In this document: in pieces, positions 1 through 9,167 of the stretch
Layout: the number at the start of each line of letters is the position of its first letter
How positions within the stretch are numbered: the stretch's first letter is position 1
Assembly: GCF_020091405.1 (NCBI RefSeq)
Contig: NZ_CP081903.1
Location: 5,952,501 to 6,016,500, forward strand
Direction: 5' to 3'
DNA length: 64,000 nucleotides
Source: Bacteroides cellulosilyticus
Lineage (GTDB): Bacteria > Bacteroidota > Bacteroidia > Bacteroidales > Bacteroidaceae
Notes under the pieces: model-generated
Told to the model about the DNA's origin: nothing
The model's database searches: none
The model's input: the letters and a program-made list of their open reading frames with translations, nothing else
Translations under genes and position numbers: made by a program

Positions 1-1
1 T

Positions 2-466
2 TTTGACTTGAGCATCGCAACTTTCGGTGCGCTGAACTATCACGTCAGCGATGACATATACAACTCGCTTAACTCTTCCTACGGCTGGGGAAACAAAGAG
101 GTGGGTATGCTCGATGCCAACCGCTTTAGCGAAGACGGCGGCACTTACCTCTCCAACGTGCCGCGCACCTATGTCACCAACAGTGCCAGCCTGGCTTGGA
201 ACGACCTTTTCAGTTCACGCAAGATTCAGAACGCAGCCTACTGGAAGATTGCCAATGTAGAATTGGGCTACAACTTCCCTGACGGGTGGTTCGGCAAATA
301 TGTATCTGATGTACGTTTCTACGTGTCAGCACAGAATCTCCACACATTCACCGGCTATCACGGTTATAATGTTGACTATGCGGGAGGAACTTTCACCCCG
401 GGATATAACTTCTGTTCTTATCCTACTGCACGCACCTTCATGTGTGGCGTTCATTTTACATTCTAA
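2..466 (+). CDS. SusC-like TonB-dependent receptor, C-terminal end (partial)
   Basis: This is the last 154 codons of an outer-membrane SusC/RagA-type transporter; the reading frame is open to the left edge, so the start lies outside the window. The visible part is aromatic-rich beta-barrel sequence with the typical SusC ending: a YWKIANVELGYNFP strand, then FYVSAQNLHTFTGY, and a final strand ending in VHFTF with a terminal phenylalanine. It sits 38 bp before a SusD gene, the standard SusC-SusD order. By context it would import arabinan oligosaccharides, because the same operon encodes a GH43 endo-arabinanase and arabinose catabolism follows. The substrate is inference. Confidence 0.9.
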   Translation, partial: FDLSIATFGALNYHVSDDIYNSLNSSYGWGNKEVGMLDANRFSEDGGTYLSNVPRTYVTNSASLAWNDLFSSRKIQNAAYWKIANVELGYNFPDGWFGKYVSDVRFYVSAQNLHTFTGYHGYNVDYAGGTFTPGYNFCSYPTARTFMCGVHFTF

Positions 467-504
467 CCGTACTATCTGGTACCTAAATACTAAAAACATA
501 TCTT

Positions 505-2256
505 ATGAAACTAAAGAAATATTCACTTGCTCTCATCTTGGGACTTAGCACTCTATTTTCTTGCAATGACAATTTAGGTCTGTTGAATCCCAACCAGCAA
601 ACCTCAAGTACTTTCGGCTTTAATGCCGATGATTTGGAGGAATGCGTGATTGCCGCCTACAACCACATCCGTATGGAGGGTTCATACGCCCGTGTAGGCT
701 ACACCATCGACGTGTGCCGTGGCGATGAAGCCTGGAACTCTTCACAAGTGTGGTATATGCCTTTCGATGACCTGAATGCAGAAGTCACTTCAGACATTAC
801 GTGGTGGCCCTGGCGGGAATGGTATTACACCATCAACGTATGCAACTTCGCCATTTCCCGTTTGGATGAAGATAACAGCCAACTTTCTGATAAGATGAAA
901 CGCATCAAAGGACAAGTGCTTTTCCTGCGCGGACTGTCGTACTATAACTTGGTCGGTTATTATCAGAATCCGCCCCTCATTACGGACTACGCCACCTACT
1001 CCTCGCTCGAAGGACTTTATGGCAGCAACAGTACCTACGATGACGTACTCGACCAGATAGAAAAAGATTTCCAGGGAGCGATTGAATTGCTTCCTTCCCG
1101 CGACGAAGGCAGCGAGTGGAGCGGCGGACGTGCCACCTGCGGTGCTGCGGCAGGCTATTATGCCCGCGCCCTCATGATGCGCCAAAAGTACAGCGACGCA
1201 CTCCCGGTGCTGAAAGACATCATCGGCAAGAAGTATGGCACTTATAGACTGATGGACAACTATGGAGATAATTTCCGTGAAGGTTCGGCCTACGAGAACA
1301 ATGCAGAGAGCCTCTTCGAAGTGCAGTACCTCGACTATGGAGCGCAGGGCACCGATGATGAATGGACTCCGGTGAACACAAGCCCCAATGCCACACAAGG
1401 GTCGGCCGTTGAGAGCAACTTCGCTCCCGGCAACTATGGTGGTTGGGCTGATATATCAGCTTCACCCTGGCTCTATCAGCTTTTTAAAGGAGAGCGCACC
1501 ACGAATGGTACACTCGACCCACGTCTTTACTGGACCATCGGAACCTACGAGCCCGACTGGGCGGATTTCGAGTTTGGCAATGTAGCTTATACGCAAACAC
1601 TTACAGCCACCGACAATATCGTGACCAACAACATTTACGGTGGCCTTCCGATTGCCAAATTCACGAATCTCCGTACCGGTCTGTACAGCACCGTCGTTAC
1701 AGGTTTGAAATGTGGTATCAACCTGCGCCTGATGCGCTATTCTGATGTACTGCTACGTGCCGCTGAATGCGAAAACGAGGTTAATGGTCCCACACAGCAG
1801 GCTATCGACTGGATCAACGAGGTGCGTAACCGCGCCAATCTGGCAGACTTAGAGCTTCAGGACTTCAGCAACGCCGACAAACTCTTCGAACAGATAGCCA
1901 ATGTGGAACGTCCTAAGGAGTTCGGTTGCGAATTCGGTCGAGGCTTCGACCTCATCCGCTGGGGCTTCTTCTACAACAACGGCCGCTTGCAGCAGCTCAA
2001 GGAACACGGCACGGTACGCCGCTCTACAGTGGGAGTAAAGAATCCTGTGAACTACAGCGATATAGCAAACGATTCTGAACTGAAGAGCACTTTCGATACC
2101 TACTTACCGGGACACGAATTCCTGCCCATTGTGCAGCAGTTGATGAACAACAATCCAAATTTGAGAGGTAATTCCGCCAACTACAGCACGGATAACTCCT
2201 CTTATTTCAGTAGCAATGGCTGGACAGTACGTCCGGTTGTAGATTTAAGCAAATAA
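505..2256 (+). CDS. SusD/RagB family surface glycan-binding lipoprotein
   Basis: 583 codons. The N-terminus is a lipoprotein signal peptide with lipobox LFSC and Cys20, followed by the SusD helical fold: the YNHIRMEG and SYYNLVGYYQNPPLIT regions, the TPR-like helices, and the C-terminal motifs RLMRYSDVLLRAAEC and VERPKEFGCEFGRGFDLIRW that mark this family. SusD proteins cap the SusC barrel and bind glycan at the cell surface. It follows the SusC fragment and precedes a second surface lipoprotein and a GH43 enzyme, so arabinan is the likely ligand (inference from neighbours). Length is normal for the family. Confidence 0.93.
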   Translation: MKLKKYSLALILGLSTLFSCNDNLGLLNPNQQTSSTFGFNADDLEECVIAAYNHIRMEGSYARVGYTIDVCRGDEAWNSSQVWYMPFDDLNAEVTSDITWWPWREWYYTINVCNFAISRLDEDNSQLSDKMKRIKGQVLFLRGLSYYNLVGYYQNPPLITDYATYSSLEGLYGSNSTYDDVLDQIEKDFQGAIELLPSRDEGSEWSGGRATCGAAAGYYARALMMRQKYSDALPVLKDIIGKKYGTYRLMDNYGDNFREGSAYENNAESLFEVQYLDYGAQGTDDEWTPVNTSPNATQGSAVESNFAPGNYGGWADISASPWLYQLFKGERTTNGTLDPRLYWTIGTYEPDWADFEFGNVAYTQTLTATDNIVTNNIYGGLPIAKFTNLRTGLYSTVVTGLKCGINLRLMRYSDVLLRAAECENEVNGPTQQAIDWINEVRNRANLADLELQDFSNADKLFEQIANVERPKEFGCEFGRGFDLIRWGFFYNNGRLQQLKEHGTVRRSTVGVKNPVNYSDIANDSELKSTFDTYLPGHEFLPIVQQLMNNNPNLRGNSANYSTDNSSYFSSNGWTVRPVVDLSK

Positions 2257-2287
2257 ACAAGAAACGTTAATCAATTAATTTAAGACA

Positions 2288-4072
2288 ATGAGATTACTCA
2301 AAAAAATAGCATACGCTTGCTGTTCCGTAACCTTAGGGTTGCTGGCACTGACAGGTTGCGAGGGTGGCGAACTTTACGATGTAAACGCCCCCGATTGGAT
2401 TTCCGATAAGATACAGGAAATAGAAGACTCGAAGAAACAACCGGAAGAAGAAGTGCTTGAAGGCATGCAAGAAGATGTGTACACCATCGGAAATACGGAT
2501 TTCACCTCCGGCTGGTGGGCTGCTTTCTCCAAGTATTACGTGGTACCCGATGGCGAGAAGTGGAATGCGGTGATCAACCTCCACATCAACCCGGCCGACA
2601 ACACGTATTACAAGAACTTTGCCCTTGTCATCACCAACGATGTGGATCGTGGAGGTACAGGATATGCCGAATACGGAGTCATCCGCTTTGACGTCACAGG
2701 TAGCCCTGAAACTTACAATTCACAGTGGGGCGATCATATCAATTTCCAGTACATCTCGGGCACGTTGCTTCTCGATCCCGATGCCAGCAATGCAGACCCT
2801 AACGTACAGAGTTTGGGCGGCAAGGTGACACTCACCGTTGACCGCACCAGTGAAAGTGCTTTCACCGTAAAGATGACCAACAGCGCAGCCACCAAGACTT
2901 ACGCGCAACCATACAAGGAAGAAAATCTGAACGCAGATGCGAGCAACACCAACATCCGTTGCTTCCTGATTCCCGAAGGTTCTTACATCGACTTCCAACA
3001 AACCAACATCGTTCCTATTGGCGGCCTTACTTCTGCTCAAGACAAAAATCCGATATCAATGGTACTGCAGAATGTACCCGACCAGGTCAACGTAGGTACT
3101 TCGCTCGAAGAAGCCATGACCAATGTTTCGGCCATCGTTACCTTTGAAGAGGGAGTGAGCAAAACTGTATCGGCTTCCGAACTCCATTTCTCTGCCATCC
3201 CCGATATGGAGCAACTGGGCGTGAAAACTCTTGTGGCCATCTACAACAAGACCTTTAAGGGTGAGAATTGCGAACTACCGATTGTGGCTAACGCTATTTT
3301 TGAAGTCGTGGAAAAGATTGTATCCATTGAGGTGACTACCCCACCCTCGCATATGCAATACTATTATTACACCTCGGCTGCTACCAATACTTTGGCAGAC
3401 TGGACGATGGCCTTCGACCCAACAGGTATGGTGGTTACAGCAGCTTACGCCAACGGAAATTCAAGAGTCGTTGACAATGCGAAACTCAGCTTCTCTGCCG
3501 TTTCTGCGAAGACAGGTTCTCAGACCGTTACCATTACCGCCGAAGAAGGAGTCACTGCAACAGTAGAAGTTACCGTATCCGAGTCAATACCTTCTGAAGT
3601 GACCAACACAGCCAAGATGGTAGGAGCTGAAGACAACTCAACGGCCTTCTGGGGAGCTTTCTCAGACGACTTCAAGGTACCTGTGGGCGAGACAAAGTCC
3701 ATCACCTTCACCAACTACAGCAGTCTGGCTGGGAACTATAGCAACTTTGTTGTGGTTCTCCGCAAAGCCGATACTGCCACCGAATACGCAGTGGTCCGCG
3801 CCGACAACTTTGGATGGGGCGACGGATTTGCCGCTTGCCTTTACAGCGGAACACAAGGCGACTGGAGCACTTGGCTTGCCGGTATGAATGGAGCCAAAGT
3901 CACGGTTTACGTGACCAACTGCGGTAATGGCACTGCCGACGTTCAGGCAGTGATGGAGGGTACTACAGGTACAACTTCTACCCAGTACTATTTAGGTATC
4001 AATACAGTGGATTCCAACGACTTGAACTTCGCATTAACCGTTGACGGTTGTCATCTCGTCTTCAATGAATAA
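2288..4072 (+). CDS. Surface lipoprotein with duplicated end modules, probable arabinan-binding SGBP
   Basis: 594 codons, lipoprotein signal peptide with lipobox LTGC (Cys24). The protein has an unusual symmetric layout. A module near residues 65-235 (starting around FTSGWWAAFSKYYVVPDGE) recurs near residues 450-594 (STAFWGAFSDDFKVPVGE), and both continue with matching N(Y)-NF-V-YAVR/YGVIRFD patterns. Between them lie two beta-rich stretches of about 90 residues resembling bacterial Ig-like domains. No catalytic motif is visible. Position after SusC/SusD and before the GH43 enzyme suits a surface glycan-binding protein (SusE/F-like position). I cannot name the domain family; arabinan binding is inference from context. 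Confidence 0.75.
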   Translation: MRLLKKIAYACCSVTLGLLALTGCEGGELYDVNAPDWISDKIQEIEDSKKQPEEEVLEGMQEDVYTIGNTDFTSGWWAAFSKYYVVPDGEKWNAVINLHINPADNTYYKNFALVITNDVDRGGTGYAEYGVIRFDVTGSPETYNSQWGDHINFQYISGTLLLDPDASNADPNVQSLGGKVTLTVDRTSESAFTVKMTNSAATKTYAQPYKEENLNADASNTNIRCFLIPEGSYIDFQQTNIVPIGGLTSAQDKNPISMVLQNVPDQVNVGTSLEEAMTNVSAIVTFEEGVSKTVSASELHFSAIPDMEQLGVKTLVAIYNKTFKGENCELPIVANAIFEVVEKIVSIEVTTPPSHMQYYYYTSAATNTLADWTMAFDPTGMVVTAAYANGNSRVVDNAKLSFSAVSAKTGSQTVTITAEEGVTATVEVTVSESIPSEVTNTAKMVGAEDNSTAFWGAFSDDFKVPVGETKSITFTNYSSLAGNYSNFVVVLRKADTATEYAVVRADNFGWGDGFAACLYSGTQGDWSTWLAGMNGAKVTVYVTNCGNGTADVQAVMEGTTGTTSTQYYLGINTVDSNDLNFALTVDGCHLVFNE

Positions 4073-4095
4073 GAATAACTATTAATTTCTTTATC

Positions 4096-4134
4096 ATCCA
4101 TATCGTTCCTCTTTACCAGAAGAACGATATGGAT
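4096..4134 (+). other. Perfect 13-bp hairpin between the SGBP and GH43 genes
   Basis: The arms at 4096-4108 and 4122-4134 are fully complementary with a 13-nt loop. No U-run follows, so it is not a classical terminator. It sits 21 nt before the GH43 start codon inside the operon and could stabilise the upstream mRNA or modulate expression of the enzyme. Function is inference. Confidence 0.6.
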
Positions 4135-4155
4135 CTTAAAAAACCTATCAATCAA

Positions 4156-6057
4156 ATGAAAAGACTAACATTTTCCTTAATATCCCTGCTGACGGTCTTC
4201 ACTTTCATGGCTTGCTCCGATGGGCTGGACAACATCGAATACAATAGAAACAGCGATATAGTCGTAACCATTCCTGAAATAACCGCAACCACAGGCACCT
4301 CACTGACCGTCACTTCATTGGTCACCGGCAATGTCAATCAGGTTGTCAAGAAGGGCTTCTGCTACAGCGCCAATGCCCAGAATCCAACCATCAAAGATAA
4401 CGTAGTGGATGCCGACGAAGACTTCAACGCCACGATTTCCGGCTTGACGGGCAATACCTCTTACTATATCCGTGCTTATGCCTACAGTAACAGCCGTTAC
4501 ACCTACTCGGATGTGCTCACGGCAACCACAGAAAGCCTAAGCCTTGACGAACAGCTCAAAAACTACGTGGCACCCGCCTATGTGGACAATTACGTGGACA
4601 TAGCCAGTTGGGACCAACGCCATGAATGGAACCTAGCAAACGTGCACGACCCCACCGTGATGCTGGCCGAAGACGGATATTACTATATGTATCAGACGGA
4701 TGCTTCCTACGGCAATGCACATACAGCCGGCGGACACTTCCACGGCAGACGTTCCAAAGACCTCGTGAACTGGGAATACTTAGGCGGAGTGATGCCATCA
4801 CTGCCCGGTTGGGTAATTCCGAAGCTGAATGAAATCCGCAGTGAAATGGGGCTGAGCGAAGTTTCGCCCGAAACCGCAGACTTCGGTTACTGGGCACCCT
4901 GCGTGCGCAAAGTGAGAAACGGGCTTTACCGTATGTACTACTCCATTGTGTGCCCCGGCTATTTAGACGGAGCCAACTCCTGGGGCGAACGCGCCTTCAT
5001 CGGTCTATTGGAGAACTCAAACCCCGCCGACAACAACGGTTGGGAAGATAAAGGCTATGTCATCACCAATGCCTCAGACAAAGGGCTGAACTTCCACATC
5101 AGACCCGACAACTGGGCTAACTGTTACTACAAGTGGAACGCCATCGACCCAAGCTACCTGATAGACAACGATGGGAAACATTACCTGATTTACGGTTCCT
5201 GGCACAGCGGTATAGCTGCCTTGGAGGTAAACGCCGAAACAGGGAAACCGCTGAATACACTGCCAACTCCCTGGGGAACCGGCGAAGATATTGCCGCATA
5301 CGGTTCATTGATTGCCACCCGGGAAATGGGAAACCGCTGGCAAGCCTCGGAAGGACCGGAGGTCATCTACAACGCTGCCACCGGATACTATTATCTGTTT
5401 ATGGCTTATGACGCATTGGAAGTCCCCTACAACACCCGTGTCTGCCGCTCCCAAAACATCTATGGTCCCTACCTCGGCATAGACGGCACCAACCTGACCG
5501 AAACCGGAGGGGAGATGCTACCCATCGTCACCCACCCCTACAAATTCAACAACAGTCATGGATGGGTAGGAATCGCACATTGCGCTGTGTTTGACGACGG
5601 CAACGGCAACTGGTATTATGCTTCGCAAGGCAGATTCCCCGAAAACGTGGGAGGAAATACCTATAGCAATGCCCTCATGATGGGACATGTACGCTCCATA
5701 CGGTGGAACTCCCAAGGCTGGCCGGTCGTAATGCCCGAACGCTACGGAGCTGTTCCTCAAATAGCCATTACGGAAGATGAACTGGTAGGCAACTGGGAAC
5801 ACATCGACCTGTCTTATTCCTATGGAAAACAGAAGGAATCGAGCAACATGACCCTCGCGGCCGACCATACCATTACAGACGGCACCTGGAAAGGGGGAAC
5901 CTGGAGCTATGATGCAGAAAAACAAATACTGACTGCCAACGGAGTGGAACTATGCCTGCAACGTGAAGCCGATTGGGAAGCCAATCCACGCACCCACACC
6001 ATTGTCTATGCTGGATATACCAACAGCAAGACATATTGGGGCAAGAAAACAAAATAA
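4156..6057 (+). CDS. GH43 lipoprotein, probable endo-alpha-1,5-L-arabinanase
   Basis: 633 codons. The ATG at 4156 is chosen because it begins a clean lipoprotein signal peptide (lipobox FMAC, Cys20); an in-frame ATG at 4129 lies inside the hairpin. Residues about 35-128 form a fibronectin-III-like module. The GH43 five-bladed propeller follows with the three expected acids: Asp165 in HDPTVML (base), Asp331 in AIDPSYLIDNDG (pKa modulator) and Glu399 in ASEGPEVIYN (acid). The tail from about residue 540 is a small beta domain as seen in larger arabinanases. A surface endo-arabinanase fits the SusCD neighbours and the arabinose genes downstream. Family assignment is firm; endo-arabinanase activity is inferred. 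Confidence 0.88.
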   Translation: MKRLTFSLISLLTVFTFMACSDGLDNIEYNRNSDIVVTIPEITATTGTSLTVTSLVTGNVNQVVKKGFCYSANAQNPTIKDNVVDADEDFNATISGLTGNTSYYIRAYAYSNSRYTYSDVLTATTESLSLDEQLKNYVAPAYVDNYVDIASWDQRHEWNLANVHDPTVMLAEDGYYYMYQTDASYGNAHTAGGHFHGRRSKDLVNWEYLGGVMPSLPGWVIPKLNEIRSEMGLSEVSPETADFGYWAPCVRKVRNGLYRMYYSIVCPGYLDGANSWGERAFIGLLENSNPADNNGWEDKGYVITNASDKGLNFHIRPDNWANCYYKWNAIDPSYLIDNDGKHYLIYGSWHSGIAALEVNAETGKPLNTLPTPWGTGEDIAAYGSLIATREMGNRWQASEGPEVIYNAATGYYYLFMAYDALEVPYNTRVCRSQNIYGPYLGIDGTNLTETGGEMLPIVTHPYKFNNSHGWVGIAHCAVFDDGNGNWYYASQGRFPENVGGNTYSNALMMGHVRSIRWNSQGWPVVMPERYGAVPQIAITEDELVGNWEHIDLSYSYGKQKESSNMTLAADHTITDGTWKGGTWSYDAEKQILTANGVELCLQREADWEANPRTHTIVYAGYTNSKTYWGKKTK

Positions 6058-6076
6058 GCATCCCTTGACATACTGA

Positions 6077-6116
6077 AACAGCTTTGAAATATACAATTTT
6101 CAAAGCTGTTTTTTTT
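6077..6116 (+). terminator. Rho-independent terminator of the arabinan polysaccharide operon
   Basis: A 13-bp perfect stem (6077-6089 with 6098-6110) followed by an eight-base T-run. It separates the GH43 gene from the AraR-controlled operon. Confidence 0.9.
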
Positions 6117-6120
6117 CTTT

Positions 6121-6136
6121 TATGTTACATAACATA
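6121..6136. promoter_or_regulatory. Perfect 7-2-7 palindrome upstream of the arabinose operon
   Basis: TATGTTACATAACATA is a perfect inverted repeat. It lies just upstream of the two AraR-like sites and differs from them, so it may bind a second regulator, for example a global carbon regulator. No regulator can be named from sequence. Confidence 0.4.
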
Positions 6137-6140
6137 TTAA

Positions 6141-6157
6141 AGTGTACATCTTACACT
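6141..6157. promoter_or_regulatory. Putative AraR operator site 1
   Basis: AGTGTACATCTTACACT is a 6-5-6 palindrome with perfect arms, located 66 bp before the epimerase start. A second copy starts 24 bp downstream. The araR gene lies in the operon it would control. The sequence palindrome is direct; the link to AraR is inference from the known role of Nudix-type AraR in Bacteroides. Confidence 0.65.
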
Positions 6158-6164
6158 AAATAAA

Positions 6165-6181
6165 AGTGTTACTTTTACACC
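6165..6181. promoter_or_regulatory. Putative AraR operator site 2, overlapping a -7-like element
   Basis: AGTGTTACTTTTACACC matches site 1 in arm sequence and 6-5-6 spacing with one weaker base in each arm. TACTTTTA at 6170-6177, close to the Bacteroides -7 consensus TAnnTTTG, lies inside it, so a bound repressor would block the promoter. Confidence 0.6.
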
Positions 6182-6222
6182 CAAAATCGGATAATTATCT
6201 CATTTACATTAAAAATAGAACC

Positions 6223-7362
6223 ATGAAAAACAATTTTCTACTTGCAGGAATTGCCGCACTGATGTTATCTGCGTGCAATAACAAGCCAGCTCAGGAGTTG
6301 ACTTTGTCCGGTCTGAATCCGGTGAATTTCCAAACAGAAGTGAACAATGCCAAAACAGGTCTTTACACCTTGAAGAACAAGTCGGGCATGGAAGTGTGCA
6401 TTACTAACTTCGGTGGCCGTATTGTTTCCATTATGGTTCCCGACAAAAACGGGAATATGCAGGACGTTGTTCTGGGTTTCGACAGCATTGCTGACTATGT
6501 AAACATCCCGAGCGACTTCGGTGCTTCCATCGGCCGTTATGCAAACCGCATCAACCAGGGAAGAATTGTATTGGACGGAGAGACGATCCAATTACCGCAA
6601 AACAACTTCGGACACTGTTTGCATGGCGGTCCTAAAGGCTGGCAATACCAAGTATATGAAGCCAATCCGATTGATGAAACTACTCTGGAACTGACTCGTA
6701 TCTCACCGGACGGTGACTCTAACTTTCCCGGCAACGTAACTGCTAAAGTTCTTTTCAAACTGACAGATGACAACGCTATAGATATAAAGTATAGCGCTAC
6801 TACAGATAAGAAAACAGTCATCAACATGACTAACCACTCTTACTTCAACTTATCCGGTAATCCTTCAAAAGCTGCAACAGATCATATCTTATATGTAAAT
6901 GCAGACAATTACACTCCGGTAGACAGTACTTTCATGACCACTGGAGAAATCGTAACAGTTAAAGATACTCCGATGGACTTTACTACTCCTAAAACAATAG
7001 GACAAGACATCACAAACTTCGACTTCGTTCAGTTGAAAAACGGAAATGGCTATGACCACAACTGGGTACTGAATACGAATGGAGACATTGCTCAATTAGC
7101 AGCAAAACTGACTTCACCTGAAAGCGGCATCACTCTGGAAGTATATACCAACGAACCGGGTATACAAGTTTATACCGGTAACTTCCTGGACGGAACTGTA
7201 ATAGGCAAAAAAGGCATTACTTATAATCAACGTGCTTCCGTATGCTTGGAAACACAACACTATCCCGACAGTCCTAATAAGCCGGAATGGCCTAGCGTGG
7301 TATTGGAGCCGGGACAAACTTACAACAGTGAATGTATTTTCAAATTCTCAGTAGAGAAATAA
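6223..7362 (+). CDS. galM: Aldose 1-epimerase (mutarotase), exported lipoprotein
   Basis: 379 codons. The ATG at 6223 is chosen because it starts a lipoprotein signal peptide (LSAC, Cys18) and because an upstream in-frame start at 6166 would lie within the operator. Mutarotase motifs are present: FGASIGRYANRI, His134 in HCLHGG, His205 in TNHSYFNLSG, and the catalytic Glu343 in VCLETQHYPDSP. The enzyme interconverts alpha and beta anomers of free sugars. Export as a lipoprotein means it acts in the periplasm, presumably on released L-arabinose before uptake by the symporter encoded 25 bp downstream. First gene of the AraR-type operon. Confidence 0.92.
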   Translation: MKNNFLLAGIAALMLSACNNKPAQELTLSGLNPVNFQTEVNNAKTGLYTLKNKSGMEVCITNFGGRIVSIMVPDKNGNMQDVVLGFDSIADYVNIPSDFGASIGRYANRINQGRIVLDGETIQLPQNNFGHCLHGGPKGWQYQVYEANPIDETTLELTRISPDGDSNFPGNVTAKVLFKLTDDNAIDIKYSATTDKKTVINMTNHSYFNLSGNPSKAATDHILYVNADNYTPVDSTFMTTGEIVTVKDTPMDFTTPKTIGQDITNFDFVQLKNGNGYDHNWVLNTNGDIAQLAAKLTSPESGITLEVYTNEPGIQVYTGNFLDGTVIGKKGITYNQRASVCLETQHYPDSPNKPEWPSVVLEPGQTYNSECIFKFSVEK

Positions 7363-7387
7363 TAGTTAACTTTTAAATATTAGAATT

Positions 7388-9082
7388 GTGGAAGCATTAG
7401 ATTGGATTGTAATTGGAGTCTTCGCTTTAGCTCTGATTGGTATTATTGTTTGGGTTGTCAAACAGAAACAAAATGACTCAGCGGATTATTTCCTGGGTGG
7501 ACGTGACGCTACGTGGATTGCTATTGGTGCATCTATTTTTGCATCAAACATTGGTTCGGAACACTTGATCGGACTGGCTGGTGCCGGAGCATCCAGTGGT
7601 ATGGCTATGGCACACTGGGAAATCCAGGGATGGATGATTCTTATTTTGGGATGGGTATTCGTACCGTTCTATTCAAGAAGTATGGTATATACGATGCCGG
7701 AATTTCTGGAACGTCGTTATAACCCGCAATCCCGTACTATATTGTCTGTAATCTCCTTGATCAGTTATGTACTGACTAAGGTAGCGGTTACGGTATATGC
7801 CGGTGGTCTGGTATTCCAACAGGTATTCGGCATTGAAGAACTCTGGGGAATCGATTTCTTCTGGATTGCAGCTATCGGTCTGGTTTTGATCACTGCATTA
7901 TATACGATCTTCGGTGGTATGAAGTCAGTACTTTATACTTCTGTATTGCAGACACCGATTTTATTGTTAGGTTCACTGATTATCCTTGTACTCGGTTTCA
8001 GAGAACTGGGTGGATGGGACGAAATGATGAGAATTTGTGGTGCGGTAACTGTTAATGATCAGGGCAACACCATGACGGAATTAATTCGTAGCAATAGTGA
8101 CCCGAACTTCCCTTGGTTGGGAGCATTAATCGGATCAGCTATCATCGGTTTCTGGTACTGGTGTACTGACCAGTTCATCGTACAACGCGTTCTTTCAGGT
8201 AAGAACCAGAAAGAAGCACGCCGCGGTACTATCTTCGGAGCTTATCTGAAATTGTTACCTGTATTCTTGTTCTTGATTCCTGGTATGATTGCTTTTGCAC
8301 TTCATCAGAAATACCTCGGTGCAGGCGGTGAAGGTTTCTTGCCGATGTTGGCTAATGGCAGCGCCAATGCCGATGCAGCTTTCCCGACACTGGTAGCCAA
8401 GTTGTTGCCGGCTGGTGTGAAAGGTCTGGTGGTTTGCGGTATCCTAGCAGCTTTGATGAGTTCGTTGGCATCTTTGTTCAACTCATCTGCCATGCTGTTT
8501 ACAATTGATTTCTACAAACGCTTCAAACCGAAAACTTCTGAAAAGAAACTGGTAGTTATCGGTCAGATGGCAACTGTAGTGATTGTAATTCTGGGTATTT
8601 TGTGGATACCTATCATGCGTAGCGTAGGCGATGTACTTTATACTTATTTGCAAGACGTACAGTCTGTATTGGCACCAGGTATCGCCGCAGCCTTCCTGTT
8701 GGGTATCTGCTGGAAGCGTACTTCTGCACAAGGTGGTATGTGGGGATTGATCGCCGGTATGGTAATCGGCCTGACACGTCTGGGAGCAAAAGTATATTAC
8801 AGTAATGCAGGAGATGTGGCAGGTGGTACATTCAAATATCTATTCTATGATATGAACTGGTTGTTCTTCTGCGGATGGATGTTCCTGTTCTGTATCATTG
8901 TAGTGATAGTAGTCAGTCTGGCAACGAAAGCACCGTCTGAAGAAAAGATACAAGGATTGGTATTCGGTACCTCTACCCCGGCACAATTGGCAGAGACACG
9001 CGCCAGCTGGAATCATTGGGATATTATCCATACGGTTATTATCCTGGGTATCACTGCCGCTTTCTATATCTATTTCTGGTAA
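7388..9082 (+). CDS. Sodium:solute symporter (SSS family), probable L-arabinose transporter
   Basis: 564 codons with a GTG start. The sequence is almost entirely hydrophobic with about 13-14 predicted membrane helices. SSS family features are clear: DYFLGGRDATWIAIGASIFASNIGSEHLIGLAG near the N-terminus, FWYWCTDQFIVQRVLSGKN in the middle, and SSLASLFNSSAMLFTIDFYKRF in helix 9-10. It resembles SGLT-type sugar cotransporters. Placement between the mutarotase and araR genes indicates uptake of L-arabinose across the inner membrane; the substrate is inferred from that placement. Confidence 0.9.
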   Translation: MEALDWIVIGVFALALIGIIVWVVKQKQNDSADYFLGGRDATWIAIGASIFASNIGSEHLIGLAGAGASSGMAMAHWEIQGWMILILGWVFVPFYSRSMVYTMPEFLERRYNPQSRTILSVISLISYVLTKVAVTVYAGGLVFQQVFGIEELWGIDFFWIAAIGLVLITALYTIFGGMKSVLYTSVLQTPILLLGSLIILVLGFRELGGWDEMMRICGAVTVNDQGNTMTELIRSNSDPNFPWLGALIGSAIIGFWYWCTDQFIVQRVLSGKNQKEARRGTIFGAYLKLLPVFLFLIPGMIAFALHQKYLGAGGEGFLPMLANGSANADAAFPTLVAKLLPAGVKGLVVCGILAALMSSLASLFNSSAMLFTIDFYKRFKPKTSEKKLVVIGQMATVVIVILGILWIPIMRSVGDVLYTYLQDVQSVLAPGIAAAFLLGICWKRTSAQGGMWGLIAGMVIGLTRLGAKVYYSNAGDVAGGTFKYLFYDMNWLFFCGWMFLFCIIVVIVVSLATKAPSEEKIQGLVFGTSTPAQLAETRASWNHWDIIHTVIILGITAAFYIYFW

Positions 9083-9088
9083 AATAGC

Positions 9089-9167
9089 GACGAGCTACAA
9101 GCTACAGGCGACGAGTGCCATCCGGCATGATAGCGTAGCCACTTGTAGCTTGTAGCCTGTAGCTCGT
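9089..9167. repeat. Intergenic imperfect inverted repeat (ACGAGCTACA type)
   Basis: The symporter-araR gap is filled by a hairpin with arms about 9090-9120 and 9138-9167. The outer ten bases (ACGAGCTACA) pair perfectly and the rest with a few mismatches. The arms are themselves built of GCTACAAG/GCTACAGG units. There is no T-run, so it looks like a dispersed intergenic repeat rather than a terminator. Confidence 0.65.

Noticed and set aside
4096..4134. Hairpin before the GH43 gene as an intrinsic terminator
   Set aside because: No U-run on the plus strand; the operon continues with the next gene 21 bp later.
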